From Leucobacter komagatae (lineage in GTDB: Bacteria > Actinomycetota > Actinomycetes > Actinomycetales > Microbacteriaceae), in the NCBI RefSeq assembly GCF_000834055.1, contig NZ_JXSQ01000011.1, positions 38,474-102,473 of the forward strand: a DNA stretch of 64,000 bases, written 5' to 3'. The translations under genes and the position numbers were made by a program. The notes beneath the pieces were generated by a model, which worked only from the letters and a program-made list of their open reading frames with translations, ran no database searches and was not told the origin of the DNA. Below, in pieces: positions 1 through 9,194 of this stretch; position 1 is the first letter of the stretch; each line of letters begins with the position of its first letter.

Positions 1-1
1 G

Positions 2-1210
2 GGGCAGGGCGCGGGCGGCGGAACATCGCGGCCCCCCGTCTCAGGTACCCGGATATCGCTCGGCGCCAGTGTGAAGTCCGGCAACGACCGCACGGTGGCG
101 TTGCTCTGGGGGATCACCCTGTTTCTCACGGGGCTCGGCCTCATCATGGTGCTCTCGGCTTCGTCCATCACCTCCTACACGCAGGACAACGGGTTCCTCG
201 GGGTGTTCTGGCGGCAGATGCTCTTCGCGGCGCTCGGTCTGCCCCTCATGGCGTTCGCCGCGACCCGCAAGCTCGACTTCTGGAAGCGTTGGGCGTGGTG
301 GTTCTTCGGCGTTGCGCTCTTCCTGCAAGCCCTCGTGTTTACGCCGCTCGGCCTCGCCGTCGGCGGCAACCGCAACTGGATCCTCGTCGGCGGCATTCAG
401 GCGCAGCCATCGGAGGCGCTGAAGCTTGCGCTCGTCGTGTGGATCGGCGCGGTGCTCCTCAAAAAGGAGAAACTGCTCGGTCAGGTCTCTCACGAACTCA
501 TTCCGATTGTCATTCCAGGTGCGCTGTTGGCGCTCGGTCTCGTGCTCGCGGGGCACGACCTCGGAACCGTGATCATCATGGCCGCGCTCGTCATCGGCGC
601 AATGTTCTTCGGCGGGGTGAGCTGGAAGTCGCTCGGGCTCATCATCGTCAGCGGACTGCTCGCTGTGGTGTTCTTCGTCGTCACAAGCGAGAACCGTATG
701 GACAGGCTGTTCGAGCACTCAGCTGGCGGGTCTGACTATTCGAACCTCGGGTGGCAGCCCCAGCACGGGCTGTGGGCGCTGGCAAACGGGGGAGTGTTCG
801 GCGTCGGCCTCGGCGGGTCCAAAGCGAAGTGGAACTGGCTGCCGGCGGCCGACAACGACTACATTTTCGCGATCATCGGCGAGGAGCTTGGGTTCGTTGG
901 TGCGATGCTCGTGATCGCACTGTTCATCGGGCTTGCTGTGCTCATGCTCCGCGTCATTTCCCGTGCTCGCGACCGGTTTGGGCGCGCGGTTGTCGGCGGT
1001 GCACTCGTGTGGATCGTTGGTCAGGCATTCGTGAACATCGGCGTTGTCATCCGGTTGTTCCCGGTACTTGGCGTGCCGCTCCCGCTCATCAGTTACGGCG
1101 GAACAGCGCTTGTTTCGTGTCTGGTCACGATGGGCGTCGTGATATCGGTTGCGCGCGACGCGAAGGCGCACCAGGAGGAACTCGCGAGCTCCGCATCCGT
1201 GGCACGATAG
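2..1210 (+). CDS. ftsW: Peptidoglycan glycosyltransferase FtsW (5' end cut by window)
   Basis: SEDS-family lipid II polymerase of the division septum, a polytopic membrane protein that works with a class B PBP. Visible are about ten hydrophobic segments, the early LIMVLSASSI segment, and the C-terminal block around VPLPLISYGG typical of FtsW/RodA. The frame is open back to the window edge. The first candidate start inside is GTG at 71, but it has no Shine-Dalgarno, so the true start is probably upstream and the cytoplasmic N-terminus is missing here. murG follows after 5 bp, as in dcw clusters. FtsW is preferred over RodA because of this context. Confidence 0.93.
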   Translation, partial: GQGAGGGTSRPPVSGTRISLGASVKSGNDRTVALLWGITLFLTGLGLIMVLSASSITSYTQDNGFLGVFWRQMLFAALGLPLMAFAATRKLDFWKRWAWWFFGVALFLQALVFTPLGLAVGGNRNWILVGGIQAQPSEALKLALVVWIGAVLLKKEKLLGQVSHELIPIVIPGALLALGLVLAGHDLGTVIIMAALVIGAMFFGGVSWKSLGLIIVSGLLAVVFFVVTSENRMDRLFEHSAGGSDYSNLGWQPQHGLWALANGGVFGVGLGGSKAKWNWLPAADNDYIFAIIGEELGFVGAMLVIALFIGLAVLMLRVISRARDRFGRAVVGGALVWIVGQAFVNIGVVIRLFPVLGVPLPLISYGGTALVSCLVTMGVVISVARDAKAHQEELASSASVAR

Positions 1211-1215
1211 AGGGT

Positions 1216-2292
1216 ATGACGACCTATCTCCTCGCTGGTGGCGGCACTGCTGGCCATGTGAACCCGCTGCTCGCCCTCGCCGACCGGATCAGGGCGCGGG
1301 AAGAGGACGCCGAGATCGTCGTGCTTGGCACGAAGGAGGGCCTCGAGGCCCGCCTCGTCCCCGAGCGCGGATACGAGCTGTCGACCATCGAGCGTGTCCC
1401 GTTCCCGCGCCGCCCGAACGCGTACGCGCTGCGGTTCCCCGCGAAGTACTTCGGCGCGATCCGCGACGTCCGCAAGCTCATCAGGGACCGTGGCGTCGAC
1501 GTCGTCGTCGGTTTCGGTGGGTATGCCTCTGCGCCGGCGTACCGCGCGGCGGCGAAGGAGGGCGTGCCAGCCGTGATCCACGAGGCAAACGCGAAGCCTG
1601 GCATGGCGAACAAGCTGGGCGCCCGCTCGACCGCGTTCGTTGGGGTGACCTTCGCAGGCACGCCCATCGCGAACGCACGCGTGACGGGGATGCCGCTGCG
1701 CCCAGAGATCGAGACGCTCGACCTCGCTGCCCTCCGCGGTGAGGCGCGCGCGCACTTCGGGTTCGACGCGGATCGCCCGACGCTGCTCGTCACGGGCGGA
1801 TCGCTCGGCGCGCGCGCGATCAACCGTGGCGTTTCGGGCTCCGCGCAGGCGATCGTCGATGCCGGTGTGCAGGTGCTGCACGTGTGGGGCGGACTCACCG
1901 AGATCGAGGATCCCGGTGTGCCTGGCTACACAGTTATCGAGTACTGCGACCGGATGGACCTCGCGTTCGCCGCGTGCGACCTTGCGATTTCGCGCGCGGG
2001 ATCGACGACAGTGAGCGAACTGTCAGGCCTCGGTGTGCCAGCCGTGTTCGTACCGTTGAGTCACGGAAACGGCGAGCAGCGAGCGAACGCCGCCGGCGTC
2101 GTCTCAGCTGGCGGTGCGCTGATGGTGGACGACTCTGAACTCACTCCCGAGTGGGTCACAGCGACGCTCTTGCCGCTGCTCGGCGACCGGGCGCGGCTGG
2201 CCGACATGGCCGAGCGCGCGCGCGGAGCCGGTTCACTCGACGGTACTGCCCGACTGTACGACCTCGTGCGCGAAGCACATGGAGACCGCTAG
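1216..2292 (+). CDS. murG: UDP-GlcNAc:undecaprenyl-PP-MurNAc-pentapeptide transferase MurG
   Basis: Glycosyltransferase (GT28) that converts lipid I to lipid II at the inner face of the membrane. The protein is 358 aa. The N-terminal signature GGGTAGHVNP starts at about residue 8, and the donor-binding C-domain shows GGSLGARAIN and later GHGNGEQRANA-like residues. ATG 1216 is preceded by AGAGGG, which overlaps the ftsW stop. The frame stays open far upstream inside ftsW, but only this start gives a normal MurG N-terminus. It overlaps the next gene by 14 bp. Confidence 0.97.
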   Translation: MTTYLLAGGGTAGHVNPLLALADRIRAREEDAEIVVLGTKEGLEARLVPERGYELSTIERVPFPRRPNAYALRFPAKYFGAIRDVRKLIRDRGVDVVVGFGGYASAPAYRAAAKEGVPAVIHEANAKPGMANKLGARSTAFVGVTFAGTPIANARVTGMPLRPEIETLDLAALRGEARAHFGFDADRPTLLVTGGSLGARAINRGVSGSAQAIVDAGVQVLHVWGGLTEIEDPGVPGYTVIEYCDRMDLAFAACDLAISRAGSTTVSELSGLGVPAVFVPLSHGNGEQRANAAGVVSAGGALMVDDSELTPEWVTATLLPLLGDRARLADMAERARGAGSLDGTARLYDLVREAHGDR

Positions 2293-3520
2293 CCGCGCGC
2301 CCATTGCGGCGCGATCGTGGGCAATGCTCGCGGTGATGGTGTTTGGCCAGGCCGCGACCACAGTCGTTACGGTCACCCCGGCCTTCCTCATCCCGTACCT
2401 CCACGCCGAACAGGGCATGAGTCTCGCCCGTGCTGGCGTGCTTGCCGGAGCACCAAGCCTCGGCCTGGTGCTCACACTGATCGCGTGGGGTGCCCTCACG
2501 GACCGCTTCGGTGAGCGGCGGGTGCTGCTCTCCGGGCTGACACTCACGGTGCTTGCCGTCATCGGCTCACTGCTCGCGCAGGGCTTCGTCTGGCTCGGGC
2601 TGGCGCTCGTCGCGAGCGGAGCGATGTCGGCGTGCATCAATAACGCGAGCGGCCGCCTGATATCCGGGTGGTTCCCCGCCGATCGGCGCGGGCTCGCGAT
2701 GGGCATTCGGCAGACGTGCCAGCCGGTCGGCACCGCCGTAGCCGCGCTCGCCGTGCCGGCGCTCGCGAACGAGTTTGGGATCCACGGAGCGCTCGCATTC
2801 GGGGGCGTGCTCACCCTCATCAGCGTCATCGCGTGCGCATTCGTCGTGATTGACCCGCAGATCACCGCGAAGCAGCTCGCAGCGGTCTCGAGTAACCCGT
2901 ACCGGGAGTCCGGCACGCTCGCCCGCATTCACGCGGTCTCCGTGCTGCTCGTGATCCCGCAGTTCGTGCTCTCATCGTTCGGGCTCGTCTGGTTCGTCAT
3001 CGGCTTCGGGTGGAGCGAGCTCGCGGCGGGAACACTCGTCGCAGCCGCACAGCTCCTCGGCGCAGGCGGGCGCATCGCTGCCGGAATCTGGAGTGACGCA
3101 GCCGGGTCGAGGCTGCGCCCCATCAGGCTCATCGCCGTCGCCTGCGCTGCGCTACTGCTCATCTCTGCCGCTTTCGGGGCCGCAGACTGGGCCATCCCAG
3201 CCGCGATCGCCTATGTGCTCGTGAGCTGTGTGAGCGTCGCAGACAACGGACTCGCGTTCACCGCGGTTGCTGAGATCGCAGGCCCGCGCTGGTCTGGCAG
3301 GGCACTCGGCACGCAAAACACCGGCCAGTTCCTCGCCTCCGGGCTGCTGCCACCGCTCATTGGCGCAATGATTGCCGCCGTTGGCGTGCCCGTGACACTG
3401 GCGCTCGTCGCCGTCGCTCCGCTCCTCGCAGCACCCATCGTGCCGAGCGAACGCGACGCACACGCGACCGCGAACCGCACCGCGCGCACGCGGCGTGACG
3501 GTGGCGCACCCCGCAGCTGA
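2279..3520 (+). CDS. Major facilitator superfamily transporter
   Basis: A 413-aa membrane protein with about 12 hydrophobic segments. The MFS motif A appears as GALTDRFGERRV near residue 75, and GWFPADRRGLAMGIRQT near residue 130 is typical of NarK/CynX-like actinobacterial carriers. The substrate cannot be told from sequence. It starts inside the end of murG (14-bp overlap), so it is probably co-transcribed with the cell-wall genes, although no known division gene encodes an MFS carrier. In most dcw clusters murC follows murG directly, so this looks like an insertion. A role in wall precursor or drug efflux would be speculation. Confidence 0.85.
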   Translation: METASRAPIAARSWAMLAVMVFGQAATTVVTVTPAFLIPYLHAEQGMSLARAGVLAGAPSLGLVLTLIAWGALTDRFGERRVLLSGLTLTVLAVIGSLLAQGFVWLGLALVASGAMSACINNASGRLISGWFPADRRGLAMGIRQTCQPVGTAVAALAVPALANEFGIHGALAFGGVLTLISVIACAFVVIDPQITAKQLAAVSSNPYRESGTLARIHAVSVLLVIPQFVLSSFGLVWFVIGFGWSELAAGTLVAAAQLLGAGGRIAAGIWSDAAGSRLRPIRLIAVACAALLLISAAFGAADWAIPAAIAYVLVSCVSVADNGLAFTAVAEIAGPRWSGRALGTQNTGQFLASGLLPPLIGAMIAAVGVPVTLALVAVAPLLAAPIVPSERDAHATANRTARTRRDGGAPRS

Positions 3521-3662
3521 GCCGGGTCTGCACCCCGCCCCGCCGCGCGGGGCGACCTGCTTCACGGCGTGCGCGCGGTACGCTACATGTGGCCCAAACG
3601 TACGGTTCGGCGAGGCCCGGCCGTGCGGCTGCGCCACCCCGACGCGCTGAGGAGGCACCCAG

Positions 3663-5078
3663 ATGATCTACCCCGATCTCGAACTTGAGATTCCCGCGAA
3701 CCTTGGGCGCGTGCACTTCGTTGGCATCGGCGGGGCTGGCATGAGCGCGATCGCGAGCATGATGCACGCGGCAGGCGTTACGGTCACCGGATCTGATCGC
3801 GGCGCGAACTACAGCACCCAGGCACTCGAGCAGGCCGGCGTGCGGGTCGCAATTGGTCACGCTGCGGAGAACGTTGGCGACGCGGACACGCTCGTCGTGA
3901 CGGGCGCGCTCTCCCCAGACAACCCCGAATACCTCAGGGCCGTCGAGCGCGGTATCCCCGTGCTGCACCGCTCGCAGGCGCTCGCGTGGCTTGCTCGGTC
4001 GAAGCGGCTCGTCGCGGTCGCCGGAGCACACGGCAAGACGACGTCGACAGGCATGCTCGCGACGGCGCTGCGCGGCCTCGGACAAGACCCCTCGTTTGTG
4101 AACGGCAGCGTCATTGCCGGCATCGGTGCGGCGTCTGCAGCCGGTTCCGACGACCTGTTCGTGATCGAGGCAGACGAGAGCGACAAGTCGTTTCTGATCT
4201 ACGACACGCAGGTCGCGCTCATCACCAACGTCGACCCTGAACACCTCGACTTCTTCGGGTCACGCGACAACTTCATGGCGGCCTTTGAGGAGTTCGCGCG
4301 CGGGGCGAGCGAACTGCTCGTAACCTCGGCCGATGACCCAGGCGCGCTCGAAGTGCTTGCGCGCCTGCGCGGCGACGGCGGGGTGCACGCGCCGGTCCGT
4401 ACCTTCGGGTTCGATGCCGACGCCGACGTGCGCATCGTGTCGGTCGATACTGCGGGGCACGCGATCCTCGAACTCGAGATCGCGGGGGAGCGCTTTGCCG
4501 AGCAGCTCGGCGTATTCGGGCGCTACAACGCTGTGAACGCCGCCGGGGTCGTCGCGGTCCTCACCGGGCTTGGCTTCGACGCGGCCGACTCGCTCCGGGC
4601 GGTCGCTGCGTTCACCGGAACTCATCGCCGCTTTGAACCGCACGGCGAACCCGGCGGGGTTCGACTCTTCGACGATTACGCGCACCACCCGACCGAGGTG
4701 GCAGCGCTCCTCGAGTCAGCGCGCTCCGTTGCCGGAGCAGGGAAGCTCATTGTCGTGCACCAGCCCCACCTGTACAGCCGCACCAGGCTGTTTCACCGGG
4801 AGTTCGCTGCGGCGTTTGCGGCGGCCGATCACACCATCGTGCTTGAGATTGACGGGGTGCGCGAGGCGCCTGACCCGACGACCACGGGGGAGATGGTGAC
4901 CGCGGCGTTCGCCGACCCGAGCCGGGCGAGCTACATCGACAGCTGGGATCGCGCGACGCAGGCCGTTGTGGAGCTTACCGGCCCCGGGGACCTCGTGCTC
5001 GTCGTCGGAGCTGGCACCGTTTACAAGATCGTCCCTCAGCTCGCCGAGGCGCTCGGCGGGGCATTCGGAGCGGCGTGA
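3663..5078 (+). CDS. murC: UDP-N-acetylmuramate--L-alanine ligase MurC
   Basis: Cytoplasmic Mur ligase that adds L-Ala to UDP-MurNAc. The protein is 471 aa, a normal length. The N-terminal UDP-binding Rossmann motif reads HFVGIGGAGMSAIA, the ATP P-loop AGAHGKTTST lies at about residue 118, and DDYAHHPTE near residue 340 is the conserved Mur ligase motif. GAGG lies just before ATG 3663. The 142-bp gap upstream carries a possible -10 (TACGCT, 3580-3585), so this gene may start its own transcript after the MFS gene. The stop overlaps a GTG (GTGA) that is the likely true ftsQ start. Confidence 0.97.
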   Translation: MIYPDLELEIPANLGRVHFVGIGGAGMSAIASMMHAAGVTVTGSDRGANYSTQALEQAGVRVAIGHAAENVGDADTLVVTGALSPDNPEYLRAVERGIPVLHRSQALAWLARSKRLVAVAGAHGKTTSTGMLATALRGLGQDPSFVNGSVIAGIGAASAAGSDDLFVIEADESDKSFLIYDTQVALITNVDPEHLDFFGSRDNFMAAFEEFARGASELLVTSADDPGALEVLARLRGDGGVHAPVRTFGFDADADVRIVSVDTAGHAILELEIAGERFAEQLGVFGRYNAVNAAGVVAVLTGLGFDAADSLRAVAAFTGTHRRFEPHGEPGGVRLFDDYAHHPTEVAALLESARSVAGAGKLIVVHQPHLYSRTRLFHREFAAAFAAADHTIVLEIDGVREAPDPTTTGEMVTAAFADPSRASYIDSWDRATQAVVELTGPGDLVLVVGAGTVYKIVPQLAEALGGAFGAA

Positions 5079-5419
5079 AGCGGCCAGGGGGCTTCGACTC
5101 GGGGGCTGACCAGGAAGCCGATCCCGAGTCCACTGGCGCGCCAAAACGGCAGGGGAGGGTGCAGCGGCCCGCTCCGGCTCCGGAAGCACCGCCACACACG
5201 ACCGAGCCAGAGCAGCCGGTCGACGCCGCTCAGGAGGACGAGCGTCCACCCGCACCAGCGCGGCGCGGAGTCCTCGACCGGCTGAGCCAATCCAGGGGCA
5301 GCGCGGGCGCTCGCGGGTCTGAGAACGTGCCAGCAGATGGCCACACCACGCAGGCTCAGAGCCCAGACCCTGTTGCCTCGCGCCGCGGCGTCTCCCGGCC
5401 CCGTCTCGACGCAGGATGA
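5075..5419 (+). other. ftsQ: Probable displaced N-terminus of ftsQ (frameshifted)
   Basis: Open frame of 114 codons that starts with GTG inside the murC stop (GTGA overlap, the coupling used repeatedly in this window) and ends at a TGA at 5417. It encodes a hydrophilic, Pro/Ala/Glu-rich peptide, like the variable cytoplasmic N-tail of actinobacterial FtsQ. Removing one G at 5414-5415 would run it in frame into the ftsQ body (DADDLAETQE), giving a 397-aa FtsQ. Either the sequence has a one-base insertion here, or translation of ftsQ restarts downstream. I do not think this is an independent gene. Confidence 0.6.
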
Positions 5420-6269
5420 CCTCGCCGAGACGCAAGAGCTCGCCGCAGCCGGCCGCGGCGGCATGCTCCGGTTGCAGCGCGAGGCGAGAGAAGTCGACCC
5501 TGTGCGGGCAGCGCAGAAGCGCCTCAGGGCAGCAGAGCGGCAGAATAAGCGGCGATTGAAGCGCGAGACACGCCGCTTTACCGCTTCGTCGCGCCGCCGC
5601 CGTCGCCACACGCTGATCGTGCTGGGAACCGTTGCAGGCTTGGTGCTCTTCGTGCTGGTCGGGACGTTGACACCAGTGATGGCGGTCCGTGAGGTGCGGG
5701 TCGAGGGCGCAACAAGCGTCAACGCTGAGGAGATCGAGAAGGCACTCGCCGAATTCAGTGGCGTGCCGCTCGCGTTGGTCGATGAAAACGACGTACTCAG
5801 GTCGCTCGAGGCATTCCCGCTGATCCAACGTCTCGCCGTCGAGCGGGTGCCACCGAGCACCCTCGTCGTGCGGATTCAGGAGCGGATTCCGGTCATCGCG
5901 CTCGAGGCGGGTGACTCGGTGAAGCTCTACGACGCCGCAGGCGTGCTCGTCGGAGACGTTGCCGAGCGGCCTGAGGGTGTGCCACTTGGCGGCGAGGGGA
6001 TGCGAACGACGTCGTCCAAGGGCTTTCTCGCCGCGTCGCAGGTGGTCCGCGACATGCCAGGGAGCCTGCGCGCGCAGCTGGTCTCTGTGAGCGCAACGAG
6101 CGGCCAAGACGTGACCTTTACGCTGGCGAACGGTGTGGAGGTGTTCTGGGGCAACCCGGAGGAGACGAAGCGGAAGTCGCTCGTGCTCGAGACGATGCTC
6201 GCCTCGCTCGAGGGTCGTGAGGTGAGTCACATCGACGTCTCGTCGACCGAGTCGCCTATCTTCAAGTAG
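5337..6269 (+). CDS. ftsQ: Cell division protein FtsQ/DivIB
   Basis: Bitopic membrane protein of the divisome that recruits FtsB/FtsL and FtsW. It has a basic cytoplasmic stretch (RRFTASSRRRRRH), one membrane segment at about residues 93-113, and an extracytoplasmic POTRA domain beginning MAVREVRVEGATSV, followed by the FtsQ domain (LVVRIQERIPVIAL). ATG 5337 has no Shine-Dalgarno. The natural start is probably GTG 5075 with a frameshift near 5414 (see the separate entry). The POTRA and C-terminal parts are intact, so the product can be named with confidence even though its start is not secure. Confidence 0.88.
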   Translation: MATPRRLRAQTLLPRAAASPGPVSTQDDLAETQELAAAGRGGMLRLQREAREVDPVRAAQKRLRAAERQNKRRLKRETRRFTASSRRRRRHTLIVLGTVAGLVLFVLVGTLTPVMAVREVRVEGATSVNAEEIEKALAEFSGVPLALVDENDVLRSLEAFPLIQRLAVERVPPSTLVVRIQERIPVIALEAGDSVKLYDAAGVLVGDVAERPEGVPLGGEGMRTTSSKGFLAASQVVRDMPGSLRAQLVSVSATSGQDVTFTLANGVEVFWGNPEETKRKSLVLETMLASLEGREVSHIDVSSTESPIFK

Positions 6270-6342
6270 CTTCGCGGCGTGTCGGCGGCGCCTGGCGGGC
6301 TGTGCCCCATACCGTTATGACGAAAGCGTATACGGCGATACT

Positions 6343-6366
6343 AACTTTGAAGTTCAACTAGAACTT
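6343..6366 (+). promoter_or_regulatory. Overlapping inverted repeats upstream of ftsZ
   Basis: The 133-bp ftsQ-ftsZ gap turns sharply AT-rich in its last 65 bp. It holds AACTT-TG-AAGTT (6343-6354) overlapping AAGTTC-AACTA-GAACTT (6350-6366), with further CTTTA/AGAGTTT half-sites to 6391. This looks like an operator or architectural-protein site over the ftsZ promoter. The binding protein is unknown, and I could not place a convincing -35/-10 pair. Confidence 0.5.
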
Positions 6367-6402
6367 TAATGTTGCTAGTACTTTAGAGTTTGAGGGGACC
6401 AG

Positions 6403-7596
6403 GTGGCCATGAACCAGAACTACCTCGCGGTGATCAAGGTTGTGGGAGTCGGCGGAGGCGGAGTCAACGCCGTGAACCGCATGATCGAGCTCGGCCTTCG
6501 CGGAGTCGAATTTATCGCGGTGAATACCGACGCACAGGCGCTGCTTCTCAGTGACGCCGACGTGAAGCTTGACGTTGGGCGCGAGCTGACTCGTGGACTC
6601 GGCGCAGGCGCGGATCCCGAAGTTGGCAGGCGCGCAGCCGAAGATCACGCCGAAGAGATCGAAGAGGCGCTCGCCGGCGCCGACATGGTCTTCGTGACCG
6701 CTGGCGAGGGTGGTGGCACCGGCACAGGAGCCGCGCCAGTCGTCGCCCGCATCGCGAAGTCGATCGGTGCGCTCACCATCGGTGTCGTGACGCGTCCGTT
6801 CAGCTTCGAGGGCAAGCGCCGCGCTGCGCAGGCAGACTCGGGCGTGAACACGCTCCGCGAGGCTGTCGACACCCTCATCGTCGTCCCCAACGACCGTCTG
6901 CTCGAGATCAGCGAGCCCGGAATCAGCATGATCGACGCCTTCGCCGCCGCCGACCAGGTGCTCCTTGCCGGCGTTCAGGGCATCACCGACCTCATCACCA
7001 CCCCCGGCCTCATCAACCTCGACTTCGCGGACGTGAAGTCCGTGATGCAGGGGGCAGGCTCGGCACTCATGGGTATCGGCTCGGCCCGCGGCGCCGATCG
7101 CGCGATCAAGGCAGCAGAGCTCGCCGTCGCGTCACCGCTGCTTGAAGCGTCCATTGAGGGCGCGCACGGCGTACTTTTCTCGATCCAGGGATCCTCGAAC
7201 CTCGCGCTCAGCGAGATCACCGAGGCCTCCACGCTCGTGCAGGACGTCGTCCACCCAGAGGCCAACATCATCTTCGGAACCGTCATCGACGAGACGCTCG
7301 GCGACGAGGTCCGCGTGACCGTTATCGCAGCTGGCTTCGACGAAGAACCTAACGGTCAGAGCAAGGCGAACGCAGACCGCGGCCGCCGTGCTGGACACGT
7401 TGAGAGCATCGAAGAGGCAACCGCGGTCAGCGCTGCCGCGCTCGCGGGCGCTGGCGCGTCCGAGCAGGCGCGCACCGCCGAGGCCGTCGAGTTCGGTGGG
7501 GCGCTCGCGCACCCCCCGGTCGAGGAGCAGCTTCGCGATCCAGCGTTCGACGGCGATGACGACGACGATCTCGACATCCCAGCGTTCCTGAGGTAG
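6403..7596 (+). CDS. ftsZ: Cell division protein FtsZ
   Basis: Tubulin-like GTPase that forms the Z ring. It shows the N-terminal [16 protein letters not shown], the tubulin signature [12 protein letters not shown] near residue 105, and T7-loop residues [11 protein letters not shown] near residue 210. The C-terminal core is followed by an Ala/Glu-rich linker of about 65 residues and the conserved tail [11 protein letters not shown], which binds SepF and FtsW in actinobacteria. GTG 6403 lies 5-6 nt after GAGGGG. ATG 6409 would give the more familiar [10 protein letters not shown] start, so the two cannot be separated by sequence. Confidence 0.98.
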   Translation: MAMNQNYLAVIKVVGVGGGGVNAVNRMIELGLRGVEFIAVNTDAQALLLSDADVKLDVGRELTRGLGAGADPEVGRRAAEDHAEEIEEALAGADMVFVTAGEGGGTGTGAAPVVARIAKSIGALTIGVVTRPFSFEGKRRAAQADSGVNTLREAVDTLIVVPNDRLLEISEPGISMIDAFAAADQVLLAGVQGITDLITTPGLINLDFADVKSVMQGAGSALMGIGSARGADRAIKAAELAVASPLLEASIEGAHGVLFSIQGSSNLALSEITEASTLVQDVVHPEANIIFGTVIDETLGDEVRVTVIAAGFDEEPNGQSKANADRGRRAGHVESIEEATAVSAAALAGAGASEQARTAEAVEFGGALAHPPVEEQLRDPAFDGDDDDDLDIPAFLR

Positions 7597-7605
7597 GCGA
7601 GTCTC

Positions 7606-8304
7606 GTGAGCGCTACCGAGGCGTTAGTTGCGTATGAGGGGCTCGCGGATCGCCTGCACCTCGTACAGGCGGGAATTGCCGATGCGTGCAAGAGCGCTGG
7701 GCGGGACGTGTCTGAGACAACGCTGATCGTTGTCACGAAGTTCCACCCAGCGAGCCTGGTGCGCGCTCTCGCTGAGCTCGGTGTGACCGATGTTGGCGAG
7801 AACCGGCACCAGGAGGCGCAGCAGAAGTCGGGCGAGCTCGCCGACCTCGACCTCAACTGGCATTACATCGGCCAGTTGCAGACGAAGAAGGCGCGCCAGG
7901 CGGCGCAGTATGCCTCGGCGATCCACTCCATCGACAGGGCGAGGCTCGTCGAGGCGCTCGCACCGATCGACAGCCGGCTCGACGTCTTCCTGCAGATCAA
8001 CCTCACGGACGATCCGGGCCGAGGCGGTGCGGCGCCGACAGAGATCGAGCCACTCGCTGAGCAGATCCTCGCAACCGAGACGCTCACCCTGCGCGGAGTG
8101 ATGGCAGTTGCGCCGCTCGAAGAAGCTCCAGAGGCGGCATTCGCGAGGCTCGCGGGCTACTCCGAGCGGGTGCGCGCGCTCGACCCTGCAGCGTCGGCTA
8201 TTTCAGCCGGGATGACACACGACTACGCAGCAGCCATTGCAGCAGGTGCGACACACCTGCGAATCGGCAGCGCAATCACCGGAAACCGACCCGATGCCAG
8301 GTAG
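7606..8304 (+). CDS. YggS/PROSC family PLP-binding protein
   Basis: PLP homeostasis protein with an alanine-racemase-like barrel and no known catalytic activity of its own. The protein is 232 aa, and the PLP lysine is in VVTKFHP near residue 44. The family motifs GENRHQEAQQK and WHYIGQLQTKKAR follow. GTG 7606 comes 9 bp after the ftsZ stop. In Gram-positives this gene sits between ftsZ and sepF, as here. Co-transcription with ftsZ is likely. Confidence 0.94.
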   Translation: MSATEALVAYEGLADRLHLVQAGIADACKSAGRDVSETTLIVVTKFHPASLVRALAELGVTDVGENRHQEAQQKSGELADLDLNWHYIGQLQTKKARQAAQYASAIHSIDRARLVEALAPIDSRLDVFLQINLTDDPGRGGAAPTEIEPLAEQILATETLTLRGVMAVAPLEEAPEAAFARLAGYSERVRALDPAASAISAGMTHDYAAAIAAGATHLRIGSAITGNRPDAR

Positions 8305-8334
8305 TCTCAAGGCAAACAACCGTTGGGAGAACAG

Positions 8335-8817
8335 ATGAGTAACCCGTTGAAGAAGACAATGGTGTTCCTCGGGCTGGCCGAGGAAGGCCTCGAGGAAGAG
8401 CCGGTCGTTCAGGCAGCGCCAGAGCGCGAGCCGGCGCCAGCCGCCCAGGCCACGAAGCCGGCCCAGGCAGCACGTCCCGCCGTCGCGCCGCTTCGACGGG
8501 TTACCCCTGTTCGCAACCAGGCACCACAGGCAATGAACGAGATTTTTACCGTCCACCCGACCGCTTACCGTGATGCGCAGGTGATCGCTGAGAGCTTCCG
8601 CGATGGCATCCCTGTGATCATGAATCTCTCCCGCATGAGCGACGACGAGGCCAAGCGCCTCATCGATTTCTCGAGCGGCCTCACGCTCGGCCTCAACGGC
8701 CGCATCGAGCGGGTCACGAGCAAGGTCTTCTTGCTCACGCCCGAGCACATTGAGGTTGGGAGCGATGAACCGGTGAGCGAAGCCGACGGCTCGTTCTTCG
8801 TGGCACCCACCGCGTAG
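8335..8817 (+). CDS. sepF: Cell division protein SepF
   Basis: FtsZ membrane anchor, needed in actinobacteria because they lack FtsA. The 160-aa protein begins [14 protein letters not shown], the membrane-binding amphipathic helix. It then has an Ala/Pro-rich linker and the SepF (DUF552) core from about residue 75 ([33 protein letters not shown]). GGGAGA ends 4 nt before ATG 8335. A TTG twelve bases upstream is in frame but overlaps the ribosome-binding site. Confidence 0.96.
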   Translation: MSNPLKKTMVFLGLAEEGLEEEPVVQAAPEREPAPAAQATKPAQAARPAVAPLRRVTPVRNQAPQAMNEIFTVHPTAYRDAQVIAESFRDGIPVIMNLSRMSDDEAKRLIDFSSGLTLGLNGRIERVTSKVFLLTPEHIEVGSDEPVSEADGSFFVAPTA

Positions 8818-9113
8818 TGGAACTCCTGTTTATCGTCGGAACCGTGGTGGTTATTGCACTGCGGTTGTTCGTGCTGCTCCTTTGGGCAAGATTCGTTCTT
8901 GACTGGGTGACGGTCCTCGCACGGGGATTCCGCCCGAAAGGCGTGCTCGCAATCGCTGTGGAGGCCGTATACACGGTCACCGATCCACCGATCCGGATGT
9001 TCCGCAAGGTGCTCCCGCCCATTCGACTCGGCCAGGTCGCACTCGATCTTGGCTGGTTTCTCACCATGTTCGCCTGCATTATCTTGATCCGGATTATCCC
9101 GGGCTACGTGTAA
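8817..9113 (+). CDS. YggT family membrane protein
   Basis: A 98-aa integral membrane protein with two hydrophobic hairpins and the family motif TDPPIRMFRKVLPPIRLG between them. The family occurs beside sepF and divIVA in Gram-positives and is linked to septum or thylakoid organisation in other lineages; its molecular role is not settled. The GTG start shares one base with the sepF stop (TAGTG), so translation is probably coupled. Confidence 0.92.
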   Translation: MELLFIVGTVVVIALRLFVLLLWARFVLDWVTVLARGFRPKGVLAIAVEAVYTVTDPPIRMFRKVLPPIRLGQVALDLGWFLTMFACIILIRIIPGYV

Positions 9114-9194
9114 ACCCCGTAAGCTCAATGAGAGTTTGCTAGCGTTGACGTGATGATCGCGCGAGCGATCCTTCCCACAGAAAGAGACTTAACG

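Noticed and set aside
751..1215. N-terminal extension of the murG frame by about 155 codons
   Set aside because: The added part lies inside ftsW in another frame, is Arg-rich and unlike any MurG; ATG 1216 has a ribosome-binding site and the family N-terminus.
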